Assembly (NCBI RefSeq): GCF_001654455.1
Contig: NZ_CP015772.1
Location: forward strand, 4,898,001-4,962,000
Reading direction: 5' to 3'
Length of the DNA: 64,000 bases
Origin: Niabella ginsenosidivorans
Lineage (GTDB): Bacteria; Bacteroidota; Bacteroidia; Chitinophagales; Chitinophagaceae
Shown: in pieces, positions 28,316-39,600 of the stretch
Layout: every line of letters begins with the position of its first letter
Position numbering within the stretch: position 1 is the first letter of the stretch
Translations under genes and position numbers: made by a program
Notes under the pieces: generated by a model
Seen by the model: the letters and a program-made list of their open reading frames with translations, nothing else
What the model was told of the DNA's origin: nothing
Databases searched by the model: none

Positions 28316-29086
28316 ATGAATTATTTTGATCCAAAAACAGCAGCAGAACGGTATGCCAAAGGAAGACCCGATTTTCACAGCAATACAATTCAGCATATAA
28401 GAGACCATTTAAAGATCAATCATAAACTCGATACCGCGCTGGACATCGCCTGTGGAACTGGGCTTTCCACCAAAGCGCTTTTAGCAATTGCCACCCATGT
28501 ATATGGAACAGACAGTTCCCGGGAAATGCTCAATCAGGCACTGCAGCCCGATAAGATCCATTATACTATTGCCCCGGCAGAGGAGCAGCCATTTGCTGAT
28601 AACTACTTTGATCTTATTACTGTAAGCTCCGGTGTGCATTGGTTTAATATTGACCGGTTCCTGGCAGAGGCCCACCGTATTTTAAAAACAAGGGCCTGGC
28701 TGGTGCTTTATGAAAATCATTTTATTGCTGAAATGGAAAGTAATAAAGCGTTTACCAGCTGGTTCTTTACGGTCTATTTAAAAAAATATCCCTCACCGCC
28801 CCGGAACAACAGCTATGCCTGGACCAATGAAAACCTCAATCCAAAGAATTTCAATTTTATAACAGAAGAGCGTTTCAAGAATGTTGTTCCGCTGAGCAAA
28901 AAGCAGCTGATCCTGTATTTCACCACACAGAGCAATATTATTGCCGCTGTTGAAAAAAAGGAGGTCACTTATCAGCAGGTTGAAGACTGGCTGGATAAGG
29001 AACTGGCGGTGTTCTTTGATAATGACGACATCTTACGCTCCATCAACTACGGAAACTGGATCAAATTCATTCAGCGGGCAAACTGA
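28316..29086 (+). CDS. Class I SAM-dependent methyltransferase
   Basis: This 256-aa protein has Rossmann motif I ALDIACGTGLSTKALL (about residues 40-55), motif II around YGTDSSREML, and FDLITVSSGVHWFNIDRFLAEAHRILK as motif post-II/III. This is the Methyltransf_11 type, related to small-molecule methyltransferases such as trans-aconitate methyltransferase. The substrate is unknown and the neighbours give no clue. Confidence 0.9.
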   Translation: MNYFDPKTAAERYAKGRPDFHSNTIQHIRDHLKINHKLDTALDIACGTGLSTKALLAIATHVYGTDSSREMLNQALQPDKIHYTIAPAEEQPFADNYFDLITVSSGVHWFNIDRFLAEAHRILKTRAWLVLYENHFIAEMESNKAFTSWFFTVYLKKYPSPPRNNSYAWTNENLNPKNFNFITEERFKNVVPLSKKQLILYFTTQSNIIAAVEKKEVTYQQVEDWLDKELAVFFDNDDILRSINYGNWIKFIQRAN

Positions 29087-29240
29087 TGATCTATAAGTTG
29101 CGTTATTAATAAATTGGGGGGCCATCTTGCGGAAGTCTCCGGCCTGTACATGCCCGTAATTGAACCACTGCTTTAAGTGACCAAACCACACAGGCCCCAG
29201 GCCTGCGCGAAATAAGCACGCCTGGGGGTTATGACCCTGC

Positions 29241-29975
29241 GGGATCAAAAGTAAAAAGGGAGCAGAAGTTGTAAAAGCATTGGAAGGGAGTTACAATGAT
29301 ACGTACCTTTTTATGCTAAAACAAAATCTTGATATGTGGAAGCAGCATCAGCAACAGGTACATATCATAGACCAGCGGATTGCCTTACTGTTAAAAGATC
29401 TTGTAAAGGATAAGCCGGAAGTCAAAAAAGATGCATTGGGTAAAACTAAATCGGTACGCCATCATAAACCAGAAATAAAGAATCTGCATGTAATGATGGT
29501 TCAATTGTTTGGAGTGAATGTAAGCAGCATAGCAGGTATCAATGATTATACGTTGTTAAGATTGATAGGAGAAACAGGAGTAGATATGAGTCGTTTCCCC
29601 AGCATGAAACAATTTACAAGCTGGTGTAGTTTATCGCCGGGACATCATCAAAGCGGAAAGAAAAGTAAATGGATAAAGCGGGCACCTTGCAACAAGGCCG
29701 GTCAGATCTTTAAAGAAGCAGCCCAATCGTTAGAAAATAGTAAGCATAACGCGATAGGAGCATTTATAAGAAGATTAAAAGCACGCAGAGGCCCTGCTGT
29801 GGCTTACAAGGCCGGCGGAAGAAAAATAGCTGAAGCCTTTTATAACACACTTACAAAGGGAGTGGAATATGTAGAACAGGGTGTTAAAAAATATGAGCAA
29901 CAACTTAAAGCGAAAGAACTATCATTACTTCAAAAGTTTGCTAAAAAGCACAAGCTGCAAGTCGTTGATAATTAA
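29241..29975 (+). pseudogene. IS110-family transposase remnant (C-terminal half)
   Basis: The open frame encodes about 240 residues aligned to the C-terminal half of the transposase at 5780-7090. It includes KALEGSYNDTYLFMLKQ, SVRHHKPEIKN, INDYTLLRLIGETGVDMS and SWCSLSPGHHQSGKKSK. The N-terminal DEDD domain is missing: a stop precedes 29235 and no upstream frame restores it. It is diverged from the intact copy, so it comes from a different IS110 element. A TTG at 29280 could be read as a start, but a functional protein is unlikely. Confidence 0.88.
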
Positions 29976-29984
29976 ATGTCTAAA

Positions 29985-30060
29985 AAACTTGTCATTAACA
30001 ACTTGTCGAACCATGATTGTGTTGGTCGCTCTTAGGCAGGCTCAGGGTGACAATAGGATC
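29985..30060 (+). repeat. Dispersed repeat, family B
   Basis: The copy contains TTGTCATTAACAACTTGTCGAAC-type sequence, ATGATTGTGTTGG and GGCAGGCTCAGGGTGACAAT. It directly follows the IS110 remnant. The rest of 30061-30295 holds no recognisable gene. Confidence 0.55.
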
Positions 30061-30295
30061 ATCTTATTGCTATAGGAAGCTTGTCACTGTGAGCCTGGCA
30101 CCTGCCCGCCGTGGAGAGAACCCTGATTGTATTAGCTCTCCTTCGTCAATCAATATGACAATCAGGGAACCTTTTTAGTTACCCACACACGTAAAGAGAG
30201 ACATGGTAGTTTGTATATTAAACGCCTGGCTAACCGGACCAACCTGGAGCGTACAATCTTTTTTGCTTATCTTTCAATATACCTAAACGGAGGTT

Positions 30296-31807
30296 ATGAA
30301 AAGGCTCCTTATATTTTCCTTGTTAATTAGTGTTGCCATTGGGCTAAATGCGCAAACATCCTTGCAGCAGGATTCAGCCAAGAGCCGCTATCTGGAGGAG
30401 CAAAAGATACTGGGAAAAAGGTTTTCAGGTGTCTTTTATCCTAATTACACAAAAGTACATCAGCTTGGCGAAAAGGCATTTGTAGCAAAGATGGATTCAG
30501 CAGCCCGAGGGTTTTATACATTGTTGCGCCAGTATAAAAAAGCGCTCCCGGCAGCATATGCCGATTCTCAGCGCCTGGAGATCAAACTCTATTTTGATAA
30601 AATACTGGCGGAATATCCAACCAATCATGAAACGTATTCCGGTGAGCGACCCAAAAGCTACCCCATAATTGAAGCAAAGCTCCGGGACAATCTGCCGTTA
30701 TTTAATAACCCGGAATTGCTGGGCAATACGGACCTGATGTCTTTTATCCAAAGTTATCTGAGCTATAAGATCGAAATTGAACTAAAGAAAACGGCATATA
30801 ATGGTCTTTATAATAAACGATTGTATGCAATGTGGCACCTGCTGCCAAAATATATAAACGAGGAGCATTGCAGAATCTATCATCAGTATCATTTGCTGCT
30901 CGATCATATTACCAGTAATGGCTTTAAACACACCGAAGAACTTTATGATGCGTTTAAAAAGCATTGTCAGGACACCTCCTATACTAATAAGCTTGAGCAG
31001 GTCTATCGCAATGCCCGCAACGATCTGAAAGATCACCAGGTTCTGGAATACAAACAGATTGGCAATTATGGTCTGGACATTCATTTATTTAAAAATGACA
31101 AAGAAGGTAACAAAGAAAAGAAGCCGGTTATTGTATTCTTCCATGGGGGAAGTTGGTCAGAAGGGCAGCCATCATGGCATTTTCAGGCGTGTCGAAATTA
31201 TGCCGCAAAAGGCTGGATAGCCTGTTCCGTGGAGTACCGCATCTACGGGTCACAGAGCACCCTGCCTTTTGCTGCTGTCATGGATGCGCGATCCGCTATT
31301 CGCTGGCTGCGGGAACATGCCAATGAATTTGGGATTGATACCAGTCGCATTGTGGCAACCGGTAATTCCGCTGGCGGCCACCTTGTGCTGGCTACCGCTC
31401 TTGCCACTGACTGGAATGAAAAAAGTGATCACCTGCAATTTAGCCCGGTGCCAAATGTATTGTTGGTAAATTCCGGCGTTTACGATCTTACCGATGAAAA
31501 AACGGCCTGGATCAGGAAAGAGCTAAAAGATAAAAACCTGGTAAAGGGAATTTCACCAAATAATCTGGTACGCAAACACCAGCCACCCATGCTGTTAATT
31601 CATAGTAAAGCAGATAAGAATGTTCCGTATGAATCTGCTGAAAAGTTCTTGTCACTCATGCAATCTGCAGGCAATCCTGTTATTCTAAAATCGCTGGATG
31701 AAGGAGGACATTTTATTTTTGACAATCCACAATACACACCCACTGTTTTCGCCTGGCGGAAAGAATTTTTAAATGCCCTTGGGTATCCCACGAATGATGG
31801 CGAATAA
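30296..31807 (+). CDS. Secreted protein with C-terminal alpha/beta-hydrolase domain
   Basis: This 503-aa protein has a signal peptide (to GLNAQ). Residues about 25-255 are a helical domain I do not recognise. Residues about 265-500 form an esterase/lipase domain with oxyanion motif HGGSWSEG, nucleophile elbow GNSAGGH, an acid in HSKADKNVPYE and the catalytic His in DEGGHF. It is related to the esterase at 2809-3636. The gene ends about 150 bp before the CRISPR array. The substrate is unknown. Confidence 0.88.
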   Translation: MKRLLIFSLLISVAIGLNAQTSLQQDSAKSRYLEEQKILGKRFSGVFYPNYTKVHQLGEKAFVAKMDSAARGFYTLLRQYKKALPAAYADSQRLEIKLYFDKILAEYPTNHETYSGERPKSYPIIEAKLRDNLPLFNNPELLGNTDLMSFIQSYLSYKIEIELKKTAYNGLYNKRLYAMWHLLPKYINEEHCRIYHQYHLLLDHITSNGFKHTEELYDAFKKHCQDTSYTNKLEQVYRNARNDLKDHQVLEYKQIGNYGLDIHLFKNDKEGNKEKKPVIVFFHGGSWSEGQPSWHFQACRNYAAKGWIACSVEYRIYGSQSTLPFAAVMDARSAIRWLREHANEFGIDTSRIVATGNSAGGHLVLATALATDWNEKSDHLQFSPVPNVLLVNSGVYDLTDEKTAWIRKELKDKNLVKGISPNNLVRKHQPPMLLIHSKADKNVPYESAEKFLSLMQSAGNPVILKSLDEGGHFIFDNPQYTPTVFAWRKEFLNALGYPTNDGE

Positions 31808-31960
31808 ATACCTGTCAGCACCGTTTCACGAAACACTCCAAAACACACCGATGGCGCCTTTTCTGGTCTTCTGACCAATGAACCAAACCAACTTACAACC
31901 TCTTCCTGTTGTCGGTGAAAATTTATCTGCCGCAGGCATAACACCGGCAAAGGAAAAATT

Positions 31961-34922
31961 TTCGAATTAACTTTGGTCTTTGACAACTATAAACCATTTG
32001 GCCAATTGATAGACTCTGGTTGTGAATTGCTTTCTCCCGAACAATCGGGATTCGAATTAACTTTGGTCTTTGACAACGTTGTTGGCCTTTCGCCCAATAT
32101 TCAGTTCGTTGTGAATTGCTTTCATTTTTCGAATTAACTTTGGTCTTTGACAACTAGCGGGGTATCAGGTTCAGCCATTCGCGTTGTTGTGAATTGCTTT
32201 CTCCCGAACAATCGGGATTCGAATTAACTTTGGTCTTTGACAACCTGGTGTGTTTTCCACAAGTACAACACCTGTGTTGTGAATTGCTTTCATTTTTCGA
32301 ATTAACTTTGGTCTTTGACAACGTCATCTCATCCTTATCCTCAGAATATTCCGTTGTGAATTGCTTTCTCCCGAACAATCGGGATTCGAATTAACTTTGG
32401 TCTTTGACAACTAATAGTCCTGGCTTTGCTGCAGTGCATCGGTTGTGAATTGCTTTCTCCCGAACAATCGGGATTCGAATTAACTTTGGTCTTTGACAAC
32501 TGCTTGGCAGATGGATGTTTTGTGCCATTCGTTGTGAATTGCTTTCATTTTTCGAATTAACTTTGGTCTTTGACAACCAGCATGGCGCATTTGAAGGCAA
32601 CCGATTGTTGTGAATTGCTTTCTCCCGAACAATCGGGATTCGAATTAACTTTGGTCTTTGACAACTAAGCACCTGCACTACATTGGAACCGGCGCGTTGT
32701 GAATTGCTTTCATTTTTCGAATTAACTTTGGTCTTTGACAACACACCATCATTTTTGAACAGGACTGTATTTGTTGTGAATTGCTTTCTCCCGAACAATC
32801 GGGATTCGAATTAACTTTGGTCTTTGACAACTCAGGTTCAAGGCACGCCGTCCCAACTTCGTTGTGAATTGCTTTCATTTTTCGAATTAACTTTGGTCTT
32901 TGACAACCGCGGCCAATACGCCGCCTTTTTCCCGCCAGTTGTGAATTGCTTTCTCCCGAACAATCGGGATTCGAATTAACTTTGGTCTTTGACAACCAAT
33001 AGCGATTACGCTGGTGACGCAGAAGTGTTGTGAATTGCTTTCATTTTTCGAATTAACTTTGGTCTTTGACAACTTCCTGATCATCATCAAGGCCAACAAT
33101 ACCGTTGTGAATTGCTTTCATTTTTCGAATTAACTTTGGTCTTTGACAACCTCGCATACCGGTTCTGTTTTGCTTATTATGTTGTGAATTGCTTTCATTT
33201 TTCGAATTAACTTTGGTCTTTGACAACATCCCAGCTGCCGTTTTTACCAAGCAGGGTGTTGTGAATTGCTTTCATTTTTCGAATTAACTTTGGTCTTTGA
33301 CAACATTAATAGCCATATCTTTTTAATTCTACGTGTTGTGAATTGCTTTCATTTTTCGAATTAACTTTGGTCTTTGACAACCCTCTACGTCTGCGCATAG
33401 TTTATGGTTTGTTGTGAATTGCTTTCATTTTTCGAATTAACTTTGGTCTTTGACAACAGCCACTCCACAAAAGAGGCGGTATTAACAGTTGTGAATTGCT
33501 TTCATTTTTCGAATTAACTTTGGTCTTTGACAACGTAATGTATTTAACCCCTCCTTCGATGTGTGTTGTGAATTGCTTTCATTTTTCGAATTAACTTTGG
33601 TCTTTGACAACCATTTTGCTATGTTTTATAGAGCCGAGCTCGTTGTGAATTGCTTTCATTTTTCGAATTAACTTTGGTCTTTGACAACTTTTATAATTTA
33701 AAATCCCAGTGTTATTATGTTGTGAATTGCTTTCATTTTTCGAATTAACTTTGGTCTTTGACAACTTTTTCCAAGCCTATCTGCTAAATCCTTTTGTTGT
33801 GAATTGCTTTCATTTTTCGAATTAACTTTGGTCTTTGACAACGTTTTTATGAAAAATATCGTGTACCATCAAGTTGTGAATTGCTTTCATTTTTCGAATT
33901 AACTTTGGTCTTTGACAACAAAATTAAAACACTAAGCAAAGCATTGTCTGTTGTGAATTGCTTTCATTTTTCGAATTAACTTTGGTCTTTGACAACGCCG
34001 GATGGCCATGTTCATGTAAGCGTTTTGTTGTGAATTGCTTTCATTTTTCGAATTAACTTTGGTCTTTGACAACATGAACACCTTCGGAGAAGCGTGCAAA
34101 ATTGTTGTGAATTGCTTTCATTTTTCGAATTAACTTTGGTCTTTGACAACTCGTATTATCCAATCACACTTTTCCCTGCAGTTGTGAATTGCTTTCATTT
34201 TTCGAATTAACTTTGGTCTTTGACAACCAGGCGCAGGCCCTAAGCACAACAAGCTTAGTTGTGAATTGCTTTCATTTTTCGAATTAACTTTGGTCTTTGA
34301 CAACAGAAGCAGACAGCAACATAAAAGAGGCGCTGTTGTGAATTGCTTTCATTTTTCGAATTAACTTTGGTCTTTGACAACTATAGCTACAATAGCCAAC
34401 GAAATTATTACGTTGTGAATTGCTTTCATTTTTCGAATTAACTTTGGTCTTTGACAACTTTCTCATTGATAAACTCCACGAGCTAACCGTTGTGAATTGC
34501 TTTCATTTTTCGAATTAACTTTGGTCTTTGACAACATTGAAGTATTCCCAATCTGCCGCCCATTCGTTGTGAATTGCTTTCATTTTTCGAATTAACTTTG
34601 GTCTTTGACAACCCGGTTCCGTATAATGACAGCTGTATAACGGTTGTGAATTGCTTTCATTTTTCGAATTAACTTTGGTCTTTGACAACCTGTTTCTCTT
34701 TTCATTGTTTAAAGCTTTAAGTTGTGAATTGCTTTCATTTTTCGAATTAACTTTGGTCTTTGACAACTGCCCTATTGGCGGCGCTAAGGGTAAACCCGTT
34801 GTGAATTGCTTTCATTTTTCGAATTAACTTTGGTCTTTGACAACAAGGAAAACAACCGGTTGCGCAAGTTCTTCGGTTGTGAATTGCTTTCATTTTTCGA
34901 ATTAACTTTGGTCTTTGACAAC
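31961..34922 (+). CRISPR. Type II-C CRISPR array: 37 full repeats plus one truncated repeat, two repeat lengths
   Basis: The repeat begins GTTGTGAATTGCTTTC and ends GGTCTTTGACAAC. Thirty copies are 47 bp, with ATTT at repeat positions 17-20. Seven are 59 bp, with the hairpin TCCCGAACAATCGGGA there instead (starts 32019, 32186, 32353, 32442, 32607, 32773, 32938). Spacers are 29-31 bp, mostly 30. From the left the order is truncated, L S L S L L S L S L S L S, then 24 short copies. The truncated copy (31961-31987) lacks the 5' part and marks the likely old end, so growth would be from the cas2 side. The first 16 bases pair with the tracrRNA anti-repeat on the plus-strand crRNA sense. Every repeat contains TAACTTTG, a Bacteroidota -7 box. 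Confidence 0.98.
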
Positions 34923-34973
34923 TCGATTTGTCAAAACCCGCAACAGTAAAGGATTTCAGGTTGTCAACAGGAT

Positions 34974-35002
34974 AAAAAAACGGGCTTTACGCCCGTTTTT
35001 TT
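34974..35002. terminator. Bidirectional terminator between the array and the cas genes
   Basis: ACGGGC-TTTAC-GCCCGT is flanked by an A-run on the left and a T-run on the right, so it can terminate in both directions. It lies between the plus-strand array and the minus-strand cas2. Confidence 0.8.
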
Positions 35003-35085
35003 ATTGCTGATACCTCAAAATGGCTGTTTCTGTTATTATACCAATCAGATTTTTAAAAAGGATTGTCGCCCTGACAAAGGATATT

Positions 35086-35340
35086 TTTCAAATGAATCAT
35101 GGTTCGTAGTTCGGCAAACTCACTATGACAGGCTCACCATAACAAGAAAATTATGCTGTCATGCTGAGTTTTCAATTTACGTTGTAAAATCAATGTGCCT
35201 ATGGCATACTATTCTTTCGTCACCCTGACCGCAGCGAAGCGGAGCGGAAGGGTCTCTCAATTCTCGGATAGTCTGGTATCACAGGGAAGCCTCGGCTCCA
35301 CTTTGTTGCGCTCGGCATGACGAAAGTATAATTGGTTTTC
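35086..35340. repeat. Intergenic repeats of families B (inverse) and A
   Basis: There is no gene between 35003 and 35425. About 35090-35115 is an inverted family-B copy (AATCATGGTTCGTAG). About 35215-35335 is a family-A element (CGTCACCCTGACC ... GGAAGGGTCTCT ... CGCTCGGCATGACG). If the CRISPR leader lies on the cas side, it would be within or before this stretch. I see no clear leader motif. Confidence 0.55.
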
Positions 35341-35425
35341 AATACATAATGTACTCTGTCATTGGCAGCCGGTCAAAGGGATAAGCTCACCAGGACATCT
35401 CTTATTACGCCGGTTTTAACCGGTA

Positions 35426-36675
<1,250 letters not shown>

Positions 36676-36687
36676 GGCAAGCACATT

Positions 36688-39600
36688 TTAATACTCTCCT
36701 ACACTAATAATCTTCCCCAAATGATTGATACGGACTTTGACGACATCTTTTATTGCATTTAATCCTAATTGAGGCTTATATACAATATCCTTTAACTCCT
36801 TCCTTTCTTCAACATTCGTTTCCAAATGATGTCGAAAGAAATAGTTTTTACTCGCTATTTTCTGTACTCTAAACAAATTAGGACTAATCAACTTTCTATT
36901 ATCAGTATTTAATAAATCAATTTCCTTAGGATCAAACCCTGTTTTTTCATTTGGGAATACAAACATTTCATTTTGCTTCATTGTAAACAGGAATTGCCAG
37001 CCTATCCCTTTGTTATACTCCCTATCAATCACTGCCTCTCCGGCATTTACTAATTGCACAGCATCAAATAATGAAACAACCCTTTCCTGCAAATTCCCCT
37101 CTGCATCCCGGTAAATAGCTACGTGATGATTGTTGCCGGTACTTACAAAAGAACTGGGTATCAGCTTTCCGTTTTCATTTAAAATAGCATTCCCAAAATG
37201 GTCTTTTTTATAATGTAGCGCTTCTGCATTTTTAACACCGCTGATGGTTACCCGTTTTATAGTAATTCCTTTGGCCTCATTCAACCATATTGGGTTTTTA
37301 TCCAAGTCGGAAAAAGCTTTCTTGGGATCATTGCCAAAATCGACAAGACGCTTCAACAGTATTTTTTTAATCCCTTCATCTAAGACTTTTTCAATTGTTT
37401 TTACATCTTTCAGGTTTTCAGGAGTTACATCTTTGCGAATGGAATAATCATCATTCAGCCAACGCAATAAAATTTTTTCGGGCAGTAGCTCTTGCTTGGC
37501 CTCATCAATATAAAGAGGATTTTTGCTCAACGTATTTTTACCCCCGAAAGCCTTTTTAGGATCGTTTCCATTTGTTGTAAGTCGTTCCAACAGAAGTTTT
37601 CTATACTGTGGGTTTACAACCATCCCAATCGTTTCCGCATCAAACTTCGGTCCTACTTTTTCCTCTTTGCTTTCATAATAGCGATATCTGCCATAAATGG
37701 TTTCTTTGTGCAATTGTCCACGCGGAGTAAGTTCCGTTTTTATTTTCTCACCTTTGGCTGTCTTTATTTTATTCTTATTTTTAGTAACTACTTTATTCTT
37801 AGCCTTATGTGAAATCAGCACATTTTCCAGATGTTCTTTTACCACTTCCCGAAAGTTGGGCATTGGAGCCTTGAATCTTCTTTTTCGGTTCCCCAGATCA
37901 TCATACACCAGGTCTGTTTCTTTTTCCTCAATCTTGCTCACGACAGGATGCCATTTGCTGGCCTCATCTTTACGTGCGTTCAGGTGATTTAAATACTGAA
38001 TATGGCTATGTCGTGTAAAAGCGATGGTCAATGCATCCATCGCATGATGACGATGATCGTTGCGCTTAGTCCAGTCAATAATACGCTCTTTTTGACCACC
38101 ATCCTTTTTCTCAACCATTTCTGTTAAGCCCAGGGCTCTGAATTTTGGCAAATTAATTTCCTGCATCACATTTACCAAATCCCAATCCTCACGCAGTCTT
38201 GCCGTAATTTCACCGCTGGTAGCAACCACACTACGGCAGATTGCATAAAGCATATTCTTTGCTTTTTTAGCTATATACTGGCTCTCCCGGAGATCTTTTT
38301 CAATAAAACCATCCCCTATATCAATAAGGCGCTTTTGTAATTTTTGAAACTTCGCCTTGTTAATGCCCTCTTCCTTATTTTTCTTTCCCAATTCAAAAAG
38401 GCTGGTTATCCGGGAAATATATTCTTCCAACGCCAGTTCTCCGTATTTACCAAGGATATAGTCGTAGGCGGTTTTATTTCCTTTATCCTGATTATCTTTT
38501 CTAAACACAACCGTTTTGTTAGAAAAACTATCATCAAATAAACTCATTTGCGGAATGATGTGGTCTATATCAATCTGCTTACTGAACAAGATGTCGGGGG
38601 AGATGTAGGTATTAGTGTATAAATCTTTATAGCCGTTATTCTTTAGCTCTTCGTACAGTTTGTAGCGAATAATATCATTTCGGGAAGGATTGGACACTCC
38701 AAACTGGGTTTGCAGGATCTTAATTATTTTCTCATGTAATTGCTTTGCGGCGTTAATATTTGTTGTCATCTCAGCCCTCTCTTTTGCGTTCTTTTTTAAT
38801 TCACGGGCCAGCTCAATCCGTATTTCATCAAAATGAAAATCATCAGATAAGCCCCGGGCTTTTCGCCGTTTATTTTCATCATCAATCAGGGCATTGACCA
38901 CATTAACCATTTGGTTGAGGATTTTCTCCACTACCGGGCTGCGCAATTCATTCTTTTTCAATAAACCCAGTCGCTTTTGCAAAGGCCGGGTAGCTATCTC
39001 TTCTTTTGAAAGTGAAGAGGCGGAATGTCTATAACCTGCTTCCCTACAAGCTTTGTCATAAGTAAGCTCTTTGATGAAGGGATAAATTTTCCGCATTGCC
39101 TTACTACTCAAACTACCATAATCCCCACTGAAAGCAACATTCACTAAAATCTTCGTATGCTCTGGCCTGAATCCAAACCTTTCGCACAGCTTCTTTTTTA
39201 ATCCAATATTATCATGTCCATATATAAAAATATCTTCCTGTAAATATTTTTTATTATCATCCTCCGCTGAATACAGCAAATGCCATAACCGATATGCCGT
39301 TTGTTGCTCAAATGCCTTACCATCTGCTTCTGCGTCAAAATCTAAAATTGTGCTATTAATACCCAAAACTTCAAAAACAGCATGCACCATTTGTTTAATT
39401 TCTGATGCGGACTTTTCGATTTTGGAAACATCAATATCATCGCTGCCGCTTAATTTCAACAGATCTTCATCATATCCCTCCAATTCCAAAATTTTCAGAT
39501 AGGCATCGTACAAAGATTTATTGGTGCGATTCCCCTCCAGCGTATGATAATTGGCTTCCCAATCCTTCGTTTTATAACCCAGAATTTTTATGGCTTCACT

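Noticed and set aside
29033-29248. 71-aa minus-strand frame that might be a transposase scrap
   Set aside because: It overlaps the end of the methyltransferase gene and shows no recognisable domain.
31600-34766. Several minus-strand frames across the array with recurring CQRPKLIR/NESNSQ-like peptides
   Set aside because: They are translations of the CRISPR repeats, not genes.
31988-34875. Self-targeting or IS-targeting spacers
   Set aside because: I saw no obvious match in the window by eye. An exact search of all 37 spacers against the genome and phage sequences was not possible here.
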